A stretch of 64,000 bases of DNA from Paenibacillus gyeongsangnamensis (GCF_027533625.1 NZ_JAQAGZ010000012.1:124001-188000); one strand, 5' to 3'. Positions 1 through 9,007 are shown, numbered from the stretch's first letter. A program made the numbers and translations. Notes: generated by a model not told the origin, from the letters alone.

Positions 1-45
1 ACCGGGGAGACGGTCAAGTCCGTCCGCCAGCCGTGGGCGGAGTAA
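1..45 (+). CDS. 3' end of an unidentified gene cut by the window edge
   Basis: Frame 1 is open from the first base to a TAA at 43-45 and ends in residues ...VRQPWAE. Only 14 codons are visible, so neither family nor even coding status can be settled. It would be convergent with the gene that ends at position 59, with only 13 bases between them. Listed as a possible partial gene only. Confidence 0.3.
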   Translation, partial: TGETVKSVRQPWAE

Positions 46-58
46 ACGGGCGGGAGGT

Positions 59-1344
59 CTAGACCGGCTGCAGCGCCTGCCACAGCGGGGCGGACGGACG
101 CCGCCGGCTGAGCTTCCATTCGCCTTCGACGATCAGCGGCCGTTCGGGAAGGTAGTCCGGCCCGAGGAAGAAGGCCTTCAGCCCCTTTACCGTTATGGCT
201 CCCGCTCCGACAGGAAGCAGCACCGCCTCGATTCGCTCGATCCGGTTCAGCGCTATACCGTCGTACAGCTTTACCGTCGTCGAGAACTGCGGATAAGGGC
301 CGTCGTAAGCGGCCCGGAAGCCGTCTAACCGCAGATCGCCGAACGAGCTGGAGTACCAGCGATCGTCGTCCTTCAGCTTCACGCGGATGTCGATCGAGGT
401 ACCCTGGTTCTGCTCCGGCCGCCCGGTCATCTTGGAGGTCTGAACGTACAGGTAGCACCTGGGATCGGCAAGCGCAGTGGTTGCCGGATTCGCGGGGACC
501 TCGGGCCGCTCATGGCGGAGCGCCTCCCAGGCCATCATCGGATACGTGAAAGGGAATGCGTCCATGATGCGTTCCCGCGGTTCTCGGTGCGGCTCCCAGC
601 GCATGACGGGCGCCAGCAGGAATCGATATGAAGAGTCCGGAATATCCGTGACCATGCCGTTGTCGGTGGCCGCCTGCAGCATAGGCAGTCCGCCCAAGCC
701 GTACAGCCCGCGGAAGCGGGAGGTCACATGGTGCGGGCCTTGATATACGGCCTCTTGTACGACGCCTTCGGCATCGAGCACGACCCGGTAAGTCCATTCG
801 ATGTCGGTCAGGCGGCCCCACTTGGACAGGAGTAGCGGAGCGGGCGTGCCGGCATCCTCATGGCTGTAGATAATATGGTATTCGATCGTTGTGCTTACCG
901 GTTCCTCCGTAAGCGTATAGAACATCAGGAGGGGCGTGTCGGTAAAGCGGCTTTCATAGGGGTGCGACAGGTTTCTGCCATAGAGGATGGGCAAATGACG
1001 GTAAACCGGGGCCAGCGGATGGTCCGGCGCGATCCGTTCGATTCGGCCTCCTCAATGAACGCCCGCCGCACTTCAGGCGACGAGGCCGGGTGCCACGACA
1101 GCTTCAGCTCGTAAGAGCCCGGCTCCAGCCATCCGAGACCGCGGGGATATACCAGCGGCCGGTTCCCGTAAAATAACACGATATCTTGATTGTAAATGCC
1201 GTTCAAGGTCAGCTGGAGCAAGGCAGATTCGCCGTTCGTCCGGCACCAGTCGCTCTCCGAACGGGCGGTGAGATGGAGCTCGGCGAAGCAAGGGGCTTCC
1301 AGCGTAAAGCTCAGCCTGTAATCCTGTTGAATGGAAATTTCCAT
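59..1344 (-). pseudogene. Conserved hypothetical protein, reading frame split by a -1 frameshift
   Basis: Two overlapping minus-strand frames make up one gene. The 5' frame starts at ATG 1344 behind a good GAGGAGG site and runs out of frame after about 100 codons. The 3' frame has no start signal of its own (only a TTG at 994) but is open back to a TGA at 1054 and carries the rest of the protein to TAG 59. Adding one G to the GG pair at 1047-1048 joins them into a single 428-residue product that reads smoothly through the join (IEEGRIERIAPDHP). No signal peptide or membrane segment is visible; the first part looks like a beta-sandwich (LHLTARS, LLQLTLNG), the second is rich in Trp/Tyr. I do not recognise the family; a carbohydrate-related role is only a guess. 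The GntR gene upstream on the same strand may regulate it. The lesion may be a mutation or a sequencing error. Confidence 0.6.
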
Positions 1345-1511
1345 AAGCGGGCCTCCTCGGGTTCAGGGTAGAAACCAAGAGCTTGTTCCTTAAGCCTAAC
1401 GCTTATTGATTAGACGGCTGTCAACCGTATATTAAATGTTTGTAAACGAAAGAGGCCAAAAGAGGCGGAAGGAGGAGCCGGACCGGGATCGGACCGGCCC
1501 AACAGGAAGCG

Positions 1512-2222
1512 CTACAGCGTACGGCGGATGTGGAAGGTAAATACGTCGTTCCGCAAATAATCGAGCGAGTAGAGAAGCGGCCGGTTCCCTTCGTCATAGT
1601 GGAGCTGCTTCATCAGAAGCACGGTGGAGTTCGGATTCATCACGAGCTGCTGGACGTACCGGTCGGTCGGAAGCGGTACGGCAATCTCCGAATCGACCGT
1701 TACAAGCTTATGGCCAAGCTTGTTCTTGAAATAAGATAGCAGGGAGCCGGAAAAATCCGCTTCGCTGAAGAGGTTTCCGACCAGCGACTTCGGCAGCGTA
1801 TTGACCGAAAAGGCTACCGGCTCGCCGTTGGCGGTACGGATGCGTTCCAGCACGATAACCGGGTCCCCGGGGGCAAGGCCCAATGCCTTCGCCGTCTCGG
1901 GGGGACAGCCTTCCTCGCGAAGCGCCATGCGGCTCTCGCCTTCCTCGAGCCGGGCGGAACGGATCATGCTGCCGATGCTGAACAGCTTCTCCAAGGGACT
2001 TGGGATGGTGGGCAGGGGCCGCACCACGAAGGTGCCGACGCCATGCTTGACGCGGAGCTTGCCTTCCTGCTCCAGGAGCTTGACGGCGGCGCGGAACGTT
2101 TCGCGGCTGACCTCCAGCTCGCGGGCCATATCGGGCTCGGACGGAAGCTTGTCGCCGACCTGGAAGCGGGTGCCGATCATTTGTTCGAGTCGGTTTCTGA
2201 CGAATGCCTGCTTTGCTTGCAC
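1512..2222 (-). CDS. GntR-family (HutC/UTRA) transcriptional regulator
   Basis: A 236-residue regulator with an N-terminal winged-helix GntR domain (about residues 1-70, with DKLPSEPDMARELEVSRETFRAA as the helix-turn-helix, quoted here only to locate it at residues 23-45) and a C-terminal UTRA effector domain (about 90-232). UTRA regulators bind a small metabolite, often a sugar phosphate or amino-acid derivative, that releases them from the operator. Start is GTG 2222, about 9 bases behind GAGGAG; an overlapping ATG-initiated frame at 2244 is a shadow. It lies upstream of, and in the same direction as, the split gene at 59-1344, so it may control that gene or a transport operon outside the window. 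The 167-base gap between them holds a short GTTT-GT-AAAC inverted repeat near 1438-1447 that could be an operator, but this is weak. Confidence 0.88.
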   Translation of the reverse strand: MQAKQAFVRNRLEQMIGTRFQVGDKLPSEPDMARELEVSRETFRAAVKLLEQEGKLRVKHGVGTFVVRPLPTIPSPLEKLFSIGSMIRSARLEEGESRMALREEGCPPETAKALGLAPGDPVIVLERIRTANGEPVAFSVNTLPKSLVGNLFSEADFSGSLLSYFKNKLGHKLVTVDSEIAVPLPTDRYVQQLVMNPNSTVLLMKQLHYDEGNRPLLYSLDYLRNDVFTFHIRRTL

Positions 2223-2471
2223 GTAAATTCTGCTCCTCTAGCATTATGATTTCTAATTTTGAAGAGGGGAGAGCGGGTTTGTCAAGTGTGAGAAGGCGTC
2301 ATGTTCGGAACGGAGGCTTTGGCTGTGGCCGGGGTCTGCGGCCAGTCAATATCGGAGGAACCTGCAGGAGTAAGCCGCTTCCGAACGGCCCAGGTCGCCG
2401 GAATCGTCGATTTCTTACATGATGCGGTCGGGGCGTTTACTGATCTTCGGTCATGAGTGAAATCACATGAA
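2223..2471. other. Intergenic stretch without recognisable gene
   Basis: Between the GntR start and the terminator of the glyoxalase-fold gene. Both strands were read in all frames; a 57-codon plus-strand frame from 2264 has no ribosome binding site and no recognisable protein. The GntR promoter must lie here but I see no clear -35/-10 pair. Confidence 0.4.
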
Positions 2472-2507
2472 AAGGCCCTGTTCTCTTCACGGACAACAGG
2501 GCCTTTA
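2472..2507 (-). terminator. Intrinsic terminator of the glyoxalase-fold gene
   Basis: A 12-bp perfect stem (AAAGGCCCTGTT at 2472-2483 with AACAGGGCCTTT at 2496-2507) and a 12-base loop, followed on the minus strand by TTTTC. It lies 16 bases after the restored stop codon of the gene at 2524-2917. Confidence 0.85.
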
Positions 2508-2523
2508 GCGTGGGCGAAGTCCG

Positions 2524-2917
2524 CTACGCCGTCTTGTAATTCGAGATTTCAATCAAATTGCCGTCCGGGTCCTGGGACGTACACCGATTCGATCGGGCCG
2601 ACCGCGCCCGTCCGCTCGATCGGGCCTTCCTCGAGCTGTATGCCGCAGCTCCCGAGATGTTCCATAACCTGAGTGATCGGCATCTCGGTAATAAAGCAAA
2701 GATCGGCCGAGCCCGGCACCGGCTGCCGAGCCTTCGGCTCGAACTCGCGCCCGCGTTCGTGAAGATTGATCTTCTGACAGCCGAACTGAAGCGCCTTGCG
2801 GCCCGCGCCGAACGTAACGGCCTCCATCCCGAGCACCCTCGTGTAAAAATCCAGCGTCCGTTCCAGGTCCGCTACCGTCAACACCAAGTGATCCAAACGA
2901 TCGATGATCACGCTCAT
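2524..2917 (-). pseudogene. Glyoxalase/bleomycin-resistance (VOC) fold protein, frameshifted near its C-terminus
   Basis: The frame starts at ATG 2917 behind GGAGGG and has the typical VOC opening (DRLDHLVLTVADLERTLDF) and paired beta-alpha-beta-beta-beta modules; His in DHLVL is the usual metal ligand. As written, translation stops at 2549 after 122 residues with the odd ending VPGPGRQFD. Removing one G from the GGG at 2574-2576 restores the ending VQDPDGNLIEISNYKTA with TAG at 2524-2526 and a normal 130-residue length. That restored tail carries the conserved Glu of the NLIEI strand, a metal ligand in this fold, so the shortened product should not bind metal normally. The terminator sits just behind the restored stop, supporting the longer gene. 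Related proteins include fosfomycin- or bleomycin-resistance-like and dioxygenase-like members; substrate unknown. Confidence 0.8.
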
Positions 2918-3072
2918 TTTCGCCGCCCTCCGGTATATTTACTAAGCACCACACGCGAGAAAAAGGCGCCCGTACCAGATACGGAGCGTCATGAATACAA
3001 ATGTATGCATCGGGCCGAAAGTTGTCAAGGAAAGGATGCTGCCCGGATTCTTCAAAATTATCCAACTAGCTC

Positions 3073-3097
3073 CCCGCCGATTCGATCGGCGGGTTTT
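3073..3097 (+). terminator. Orphan intrinsic terminator upstream of hrpB
   Basis: CCCGCCGA (3073-3080), loop TTCGA, TCGGCGGG (3086-3093), then TTTTAAGTTTT. It points along the plus strand, yet no plus-strand gene precedes it: the nearest gene to the left is transcribed the other way. It may end a short leader or non-coding transcript from between 2918 and 3072. Confidence 0.65.
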
Positions 3098-3260
3098 AAG
3101 TTTTCGTTGCATTATGGTCCAGCATCCATCTCGGGCATGGACGGCCGAACCTGTTGGGCATGCGGGATAACGGTGGCACTCTTAGCAAAACAAACCAACC
3201 GGCCTATGATAGCCGAAGTTGCGGTGCAGACCGTAAGGGACTCTCCACTTACCGGGCTTA

Positions 3261-3269
3261 TGGTATAAT
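3261..3269 (+). promoter_or_regulatory. Extended -10 promoter for hrpB
   Basis: TGGTATAAT: a perfect TATAAT at 3264-3269 preceded by the extended -10 TGn. No good -35 is present 17 bases upstream, as is common for extended -10 promoters. It lies 40 bases before the hrpB start. Confidence 0.6.
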
Positions 3270-3309
3270 GCGGGTACGATAACCGTTGGAAAGGGAACAG
3301 GAGTGGAGA

Positions 3310-5811
3310 ATGAGCATGCAACTACCAATCGAGCAGGCGCTCCCTGCACTGAAGGAGGCGCTGCGGCACCACAACGGAGCCGTATTGGTCGCGCCGCCGG
3401 GAGCCGGCAAGACGACTCGCGTTCCGCTGGCGATGCTGGGGGAGCCTTGGCTGCAGGGGCAGCGCATTCTGATGCTGGAGCCGAGGCGGCTCGCCGCCCG
3501 GGCTTCCGCGCGCTATATGGCCTCGGCGCTGGGAGAAGCCGTGGGGGCAACCGTGGGCTACCGGGTGCGGCTCGATACCCGCGTTGGGCCGAACACGCGG
3601 ATCGAGGTCATCACCGAGGGGGTACTGACCCGGATGCTGCAGACCGATCCCGGGCTGGAGGGTGTGGGACTCGTTATTTTTGACGAGTTCCATGAACGGA
3701 GCCTGCAGGCGGATCTGGGACTGGCGCTTGCGCTGCAAGCGCAGGCGCTGCTTCGTGAAGACCTGCGGGTGTTGGTCATGTCCGCCACGCTGGAAGCGGA
3801 GCCGGTTGCCATACTGCTCGGCGATGCGCCGGTCGTCCGGAGCGAGGGACGCAGCTATCCTGTCGAAACGTGCCACGTGGAACAATCGGTAACGGGTCGA
3901 ATCGAAGCGGCTGTTGTCAAAACGGTGCTGGAAGCGCTCGACCGGTACGAGGGGGATGTGCTGGTCTTCCTGCCGGGCGCACGGGAAATCCGGCGCACCG
4001 CGGAAGGATTGGCGGCGGCGGGCATCCGGCAGGGGAGGGGCCCGATTCGGGTGGCTCCCCTGTACGGAAGCTTGACGCAGGAGGAGCAGGATCTCGCGCT
4101 TGCCCCGAGTCCGAACGGGGAGCGCAAGGTGGTGCTGGCGACGTCGATCGCCGAGACGAGTCTCACGGTGGAAGGCGTCCGCATCGTCATCGACAGCGGA
4201 CTGATGCGCGTGCCGCGGTTCTCTCCGCGCACCGGCTTGTCCCGGCTCGAGACGATGCCCGTCTCGCGGGCGTCGGCCGACCAGCGGCGGGGGCGTGCGG
4301 GGCGCGTGGCGCCCGGCGTCTGCTACCGGCTGTGGACGGAGCAGGAGGACCGGCGCCTTGCCCCGCGCAGTACCCCGGAGGTACTGGAGGCCGACCTCGC
4401 CCCGCTGGCGCTCGAGCTGCTTGCCTGGGGCGTAGCGGAACCGGCCGAGCTGCAGTGGCTCGACGCGCCGCCCGCGCCGGCCATGGCGCAGGCCCGCGAG
4501 CTGCTGCAGCAGCTCGGCGCGGTCGACGCCGGCGGCGCGATCACGGCGCACGGGCGCCGCATGGCCGAGCTCGGGCTGCACCCGCGGCTCGCGCACATGC
4601 TGCTGCGGGCCGTGCCGCTCGGCCTTGCGCTGCTCGCGTGCGAGCTTGCGGCGCTGCTCGGCGAGCGCGACGCGCTGCGCGCCGAGGGCGGCCCGCCGAG
4701 CGCCGACCTGCGGCTGCGCGTCGAGGCGCTGCGCCGCGGGGCGGCTCCGCCGGGCTACCGCGCGGACCCGGCCGTGCTGCGCAGCCTGCGCGCCGAGGCG
4801 AGGCAGCTGCAGCAAGCGCTGGGCCTGGCCGCGGACGGCGGCGCGCCGGCGGACCGCTGCGGGCTGCTGCTCGGCTTCGCGTACCCGGACCGCATCGCCC
4901 AGCGGCGCGGGACCGGCCGCTTCCTGCTCGCAGGCGGCCGCGGCGCCGTCCTGCCCGAGCTGCAGCCGCTCTCGGCCGAGCCTTACCTGGTCGCCGCCGA
5001 GCTGGATGACCAAGGGCCCGAGAGCCGCATTTTCCTTGCGGCCCCGCTGGAGGAGGCGGAGCTCGCGGAACATTTCGCGGACCGCATCCGGGAAGAGCGC
5101 GAGATCGCCTGGGACCGGGCAGCACAAGCGGTCCGCGCCCGCCGGCGCGAGCGGCTGGGCGCGCTCGTGCTGCGGGAAGGTCCGCTCGCGAGCCCGGCTC
5201 CCGAAGAGACGCTTGCCGCGCTGCTTACCGGCATCCGCGAGGAAGGGCTTGGGCTGCTCCCATGGAGCAAGTCCGCCCGTCAGCTGCAGCAGCGGCTCGT
5301 CTTCCTGCACCGGATCGACGCCTCCTGGCCGGATGCGTCGGATGAGGCGCTGCTGGCGACGCTGGAGGATTGGCTTGCGCCGCATCTGGACGGCCGCAAG
5401 AGCCGCGAATCGCTGCAGTCGCTATCACTGGCATCGCTGCTCGAAGAGGCGCTGCCGTGGGACAAGCGCCGGCAGCTCGGCGAGCTGGCGCCGACGCATA
5501 TCACGGTCCCGAGCGGCTCGCGCATTCCGGTCGATTACAGTGACCCCGAAGCGCCGGTTCTGGCCGTGCGGCTGCAGGAGATGTTCGGTCTCGCCGACAC
5601 GCCGCGCATCGCCGGCGGGCGCGTGCCGCTGACCGTTCACCTGTTGTCGCCGGCTTCCCGGCCGGTGCAAGTGACGAGGGACCTTGCGAGCTTCTGGCGG
5701 ACGACTTACTTCGAGGTCAAGAAAGACCTGAAGGGCCGTTACCCGAAGCACTACTGGCCGGACGATCCGACGGCGGCGGTTCCGACGAGCCGGACGAAGC
5801 CGCGGACTTGA
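3310..5811 (+). CDS. hrpB: ATP-dependent RNA helicase HrpB
   Basis: An 833-residue DEAH-box helicase of the HrpB family. Visible motifs: Walker A GAGKTT at about residues 31-36, DEFH at 125-128, SAT at 158-160, SLTVEG and QRRGRAGR (motif VI) near 323, then the helicase-associated and HrpB C-terminal domains ending in the typical RYPKHYWPDDP. Full family length. HrpB couples ATP hydrolysis to RNA remodelling in the cytoplasm; its precise role in bacteria is poorly known. The frame is open from a TTG at 3286, but GGAG at 3300-3303 is correctly spaced for ATG 3310. The region 4400-5000 is extremely G+C-rich with many Ala/Arg/Leu codons, which makes several long shadow frames. Monocistronic: own promoter upstream and terminator at 5953. 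Confidence 0.95.
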   Translation: MSMQLPIEQALPALKEALRHHNGAVLVAPPGAGKTTRVPLAMLGEPWLQGQRILMLEPRRLAARASARYMASALGEAVGATVGYRVRLDTRVGPNTRIEVITEGVLTRMLQTDPGLEGVGLVIFDEFHERSLQADLGLALALQAQALLREDLRVLVMSATLEAEPVAILLGDAPVVRSEGRSYPVETCHVEQSVTGRIEAAVVKTVLEALDRYEGDVLVFLPGAREIRRTAEGLAAAGIRQGRGPIRVAPLYGSLTQEEQDLALAPSPNGERKVVLATSIAETSLTVEGVRIVIDSGLMRVPRFSPRTGLSRLETMPVSRASADQRRGRAGRVAPGVCYRLWTEQEDRRLAPRSTPEVLEADLAPLALELLAWGVAEPAELQWLDAPPAPAMAQARELLQQLGAVDAGGAITAHGRRMAELGLHPRLAHMLLRAVPLGLALLACELAALLGERDALRAEGGPPSADLRLRVEALRRGAAPPGYRADPAVLRSLRAEARQLQQALGLAADGGAPADRCGLLLGFAYPDRIAQRRGTGRFLLAGGRGAVLPELQPLSAEPYLVAAELDDQGPESRIFLAAPLEEAELAEHFADRIREEREIAWDRAAQAVRARRRERLGALVLREGPLASPAPEETLAALLTGIREEGLGLLPWSKSARQLQQRLVFLHRIDASWPDASDEALLATLEDWLAPHLDGRKSRESLQSLSLASLLEEALPWDKRRQLGELAPTHITVPSGSRIPVDYSDPEAPVLAVRLQEMFGLADTPRIAGGRVPLTVHLLSPASRPVQVTRDLASFWRTTYFEVKKDLKGRYPKHYWPDDPTAAVPTSRTKPRT

Positions 5812-5952
5812 TCGGGCCGGCGATCCCACGATTTCCCATAATGCTGCGATATTATGTCCGCAATTCCTTGTTAGCGCGGTGAATGAGGCCGGCGGCGTTG
5901 CCTTTTATATAAGCCGGAAGGCTCTTAAAGATCAGCCGTTGTCCATAGAAAG

Positions 5953-6002
5953 AAGAGGCGGTTCTTAGGTCATTCGAGATGACCTGAGAACCGCCTCTTT
6001 TT
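5953..6002 (+). terminator. Intrinsic terminator of hrpB
   Basis: Long stem AAGAGGCGGTTCT / AGAACCGCCTCTT with an inner AGGTCAT/ATGACCT stem, followed by TTTTT. It lies 140 bases after the hrpB stop; the sequence between holds no gene. Confidence 0.85.
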
Positions 6003-6163
6003 GGCAGACCGGATAAGATTACGGTATTCGTCTATAGTCCCTATAGAAAGCAGCCATCTTCATACGCCTCTGCGGTATCGGAGGGCAAGTAAGGGAGGAG
6101 CATAGGAATAGCTTTGCTTTTCTGCAAATTTTAGTAAATATTTATTATTATTCCTCGAATAGC

Positions 6164-6213
6164 AAAAAACCGCACCCGGGCAGCTGACGATCCAGCCGCT
6201 CCGGGTGCGGTTT
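6164..6213 (-). terminator. Intrinsic terminator of glnS
   Basis: AAACCGCACCCGG (6167-6179) pairs with CCGGGTGCGGTTT (6201-6213); on the minus strand the stem is followed by TTTTTTGC. The 160 bases between this and the hrpB terminator are AT-rich and hold nothing I recognise. Confidence 0.88.
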
Positions 6214-6222
6214 CTTTCAACC

Positions 6223-7896
6223 TTACTTCTTCACATCGAACGAGCTCTTCAGCGATACGCTGCGGTTGAATACCGGCTTGCCGGGCTGCGAGTCCTTCGA
6301 GTCCACATTGAAATAGCCGTGGCGGAAAAACTGAAACTTGTCCTGCGGCTTCGCGTCCTTCATGTTGTCTTCGACAAAGCCTTGCAGCACCTCGAGCGAG
6401 TTCGGGTTGATGTTGCCCGGGAAGGTGTCTCCTTCCTCCGCCTCTTCATCGAGGATGAGCGGCTCATACAGGCGGAACTCGGCCGGTACGGCGCGGGTCG
6501 CCTCCACCCAATGGATCGTGCCCTTGACCTTGCGTCCGGTGAAGCCGGTGCCGCTCTTGGTTTCGGGATCGTAGGTGCAGCGCAGCTCGACGACGTTCCC
6601 CGCCTCGTCCTTCACGACGTCCTCGCATTTGATGAAATAAGCGTGCTTAAGACGGACTTCGTTGCCCGGGAACAAACGGTGGTAGCCCTTCGGAGGCTCT
6701 TCCATGAAGTCGTCCTGCTCGATGTAAATTTCACGCGAGAACGGAATGTGGCGCACGCCCATCGCTTCGTTCTCGGAGTTGTTCTCCGCTTCCAGCGTCT
6801 CCACTTGACCTTCCGGATAGTTCGTGATGACGACCTTGAGCGGGTTCAGCACGGCCATCGTACGGGGAGCCTTCAGTTTCAGATCCTCGCGGACAAAATG
6901 CTCCAGCAGCTTCTCGTCCACGACGCTGTTGTTGCTCTTCACGACGCCGATCTCGCGGCAGAACTCGCGGATCGCTTCCGGCGTGTAGCCTTTGCGGCGC
7001 AGGCCGGAGATCGTCGGCATCCGCGGATCGTCCCAGCCGTCTACGACCTTCTCGTCGACTAGGAGCTTGAGCTTGCGCTTGGACATGACGGTGTTGGTAA
7101 TATTCAAACGGCCGAATTCATATTGGTGCGGCACGTTCTCCATTTCGCATTCCTGGATGGTCCAGTCGTACAGCGGACGGTGGTCGGCGAATTCCAGCGT
7201 ACAGATGGAGTGGGTGACCCCTTCAATCGCATCCTCCAGCGGATGGGCAAAGTCATACATCGGGTAGATGCACCATTTGTCGCCTGTGTTGTGGTGATGC
7301 GCATGGGCGATCCGGTACAGCACCGGGTCCCTCATGTTCATATTCGGCGAAGCCATGTCGATCTTGGCGCGCAGTACCTTCTCGCCATCCTTGAACTCGC
7401 CGGCTTTCATCCGCGTGAACAGGTCGAGGTTCTCACTGGCGCTGCGGTCGCGATGCGGGCTGTTCTGGCCGGGCTGGGTAAGGGTGCCGCGGGTTTCGCG
7501 GATTTGCTCGGCGGACAGGTCGTCGACGTACGCCTTGCCTTTCTTGATCAGCAGGACGGCCCTTTCATACATTTCATCAAAGAAATCAGAGGCGAAGAAC
7601 AGCTTCTCCCAATCGAAGCCGAGCCACTTGACGTCTTCCTTGATCGACTCGACGTACTCCGTGTCTTCCTTCAGCGGGTTCGTGTCGTCGAAGCGCAGAT
7701 GGGTCCGGCCTCCGAATTCGTCGGCGGTCTCAAAGTTCAGGCAGATCGACTTGGCGTGTCCGATATGCAAATAGCCGTTCGGCTCCGGGGGGAAGCGGGT
7801 GACGACCTCTTGTTCCCTGCCGGATTTCAAATCTTCCGCTATGATGCTTTTAATATAGTTTGTAGAGGAGGCGGGCGCCGGTTTAGTCGTTTCCAA
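6223..7896 (-). CDS. glnS: Glutaminyl-tRNA synthetase
   Basis: A 557-residue class I synthetase that charges tRNA-Gln with glutamine. [15 protein letters not shown] holds the HIGH motif near residue 40, and VMSKRK near 270 is the KMSKS-equivalent; the C-terminal anticodon-binding beta barrels follow ([20 protein letters not shown] region). Length matches bacterial GlnRS. Most Firmicutes make Gln-tRNA through GluRS plus GatCAB; GlnRS occurs in some groups including Paenibacillus and is generally regarded as acquired by transfer from a proteobacterial or eukaryotic-type source. Start is TTG 7896 with GAAAGG 12 bases upstream; no better start exists before the catalytic domain. No T-box leader could be seen upstream (about 200 bases to the divergent gene, AT-rich near the start). 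Monocistronic with its own terminator. Confidence 0.96.
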   Translation of the reverse strand: METTKPAPASSTNYIKSIIAEDLKSGREQEVVTRFPPEPNGYLHIGHAKSICLNFETADEFGGRTHLRFDDTNPLKEDTEYVESIKEDVKWLGFDWEKLFFASDFFDEMYERAVLLIKKGKAYVDDLSAEQIRETRGTLTQPGQNSPHRDRSASENLDLFTRMKAGEFKDGEKVLRAKIDMASPNMNMRDPVLYRIAHAHHHNTGDKWCIYPMYDFAHPLEDAIEGVTHSICTLEFADHRPLYDWTIQECEMENVPHQYEFGRLNITNTVMSKRKLKLLVDEKVVDGWDDPRMPTISGLRRKGYTPEAIREFCREIGVVKSNNSVVDEKLLEHFVREDLKLKAPRTMAVLNPLKVVITNYPEGQVETLEAENNSENEAMGVRHIPFSREIYIEQDDFMEEPPKGYHRLFPGNEVRLKHAYFIKCEDVVKDEAGNVVELRCTYDPETKSGTGFTGRKVKGTIHWVEATRAVPAEFRLYEPLILDEEAEEGDTFPGNINPNSLEVLQGFVEDNMKDAKPQDKFQFFRHGYFNVDSKDSQPGKPVFNRSVSLKSSFDVKK

Positions 7897-8113
7897 AGAT
7901 AATCAACCTTTCTCGCGGGAATGAATGACTGCCAAAAAATCTATAACTACTATAATACACAAAAAATCGGCTAAATATAATGGTTTTTGCGCGTAGATTC
8001 TATGAATTCCGCCAGAATTCAGGGGGAATTTGACAAGTGCGGACACGGCCTGCACCCGGATCGGGGCCGCAGCATACTCTGGATACAAGGGCAAAAGAAG
8101 GAGGTTGCTGAAA

Positions 8114-8680
8114 GTGGCAGGTGCAACGGGCAAGGGCAAGAGAGAGGCGGCCGCGGCGAACTCGAACCGTTTCGTCACGGCAAGGGTATTGCAGCAGACC
8201 GCCAGGGCCATGCTCCCGTTCTATAAGCGGATCGCCACCGACCGCAGCTTTGCGCTGCAGTGGACGCTGCTCCGTCAGGTCGGGCTCACGAGCCGGGTGT
8301 TTTCGTCGCTGGCGACGAACGGCATCGGATATTTCGTCGATTTCCCCGCGCCGAAGCCGATCGAGGTGTATACGAACGGCACGTCGCTTCGTCCGGGAAC
8401 GACGCAGTTTTATTTCAATACGGCGGTCCACCGGAGCATCGCCCGGGCCGTGCTGCCGCTCTACCGGGAGCTTTCGCACAGCCGCAGCTTCGCGCTGCTT
8501 GTGGCGGGAGCGATCCGCGGGAGCAACCGGACGCTGCTGAACCGGCTCGTGCGGAGCCTGGTCGGGACCAAGGCGCTGCGCACCGTGGGCATCTTCGAGT
8601 CGGGGTTCCAGCTCGGGTTCAAATACCCGCAGAGCCAGTTCACGTTCTATAATCAGACGTTCCGCGAGCTGACAGGTTAA
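8114..8680 (+). CDS. Unknown protein built from an internal duplication
   Basis: A 188-residue protein with no recognised family. GTG 8114 is chosen because AGAAGGAGG ends 9 bases upstream; the frame is open further back without another site. The N-terminus is basic and Ala-rich (GKGKREAAAANSNRF). The remainder is two similar halves: TARAMLPFYKRI..DRSFAL (first) and IARAVLPLYREL..SRSFAL (second), each followed about 45 residues later by a glycine-aromatic strand pattern (NGIGYFVDFPAP.PIEVYTN; ESGFQLGFKYPQSQFTFYN). This suggests a tandem alpha/beta repeat from gene-internal duplication. No signal peptide or membrane helix. It is divergent from glnS and is followed by its own terminator. Confidence 0.7.
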   Translation: MAGATGKGKREAAAANSNRFVTARVLQQTARAMLPFYKRIATDRSFALQWTLLRQVGLTSRVFSSLATNGIGYFVDFPAPKPIEVYTNGTSLRPGTTQFYFNTAVHRSIARAVLPLYRELSHSRSFALLVAGAIRGSNRTLLNRLVRSLVGTKALRTVGIFESGFQLGFKYPQSQFTFYNQTFRELTG

Positions 8681-8689
8681 GCGGGGTGA

Positions 8690-8712
8690 GGGGCCGCGCG
8701 GCGGCTCCTTTT
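8690..8712 (+). terminator. Intrinsic terminator after the duplicated unknown gene
   Basis: GGGGCCGC (8690-8697), loop GCG, GCGGCTCC (8701-8708) with one G-U pair, followed by TTTT. It lies 10 bases after the stop codon at 8680. Confidence 0.75.
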
Positions 8713-8751
8713 GCATCTTAGTATCATTAGCCCTGGCTCCGGGACGAGCTC

Positions 8752-9007
8752 GGGAAGCGGACGGCATTCCGCCAACTTGACCTCGACGAATCGCTGATCA
8801 TGGCTTCCCTTAAGCGCGACAGCCCCGCATTCCCGCACTAAAAACATGACCAATTCAACCGTTTCCCGGCTTGCCGGTCCCCGATCGACCTAGTCGCCAG
8901 GCAGAATCAGCGTGTCATGCGCGGAATCGAATTGAACGAGCTCCAGAAGCTCCTGCAAATTGATCTTTCCATCCGTGAATATCGCTGGTGGCTAAGCTTC
9001 TTTTCAA
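8752..9007 (-). pseudogene. Remnant of a PPP-type serine/threonine protein phosphatase
   Basis: The minus strand still has a start (TTG 9007 behind AAAGGGG) and the first metallophosphatase motif, KRSLATSDIHGWKDQF. A +1 frameshift follows, after which the next frame reads LQELLELVQFDSAHDTLILP, then GD-stop-VDRGPASRETVE, then GAVALKGSHDQRFVE. In living members these are GD(Y/F)VDRG and GNHD, so there is an amber codon inside motif II and an Asn-to-Ser change in motif III, both at metal or phosphate ligands. The reading fades near 8752, well short of the family length (about 230-260 residues), so the 3' half is gone. Several independent lesions mean this is genuine decay, not a sequencing slip. 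No function is expected. Confidence 0.85.

Noticed and set aside
3322..5385. Minus-strand open frame of 687 codons opposite hrpB
   Set aside because: Arg/Gln/Pro-rich antisense frame created by the high G+C third positions of hrpB; the plus strand has all helicase motifs and a ribosome binding site.
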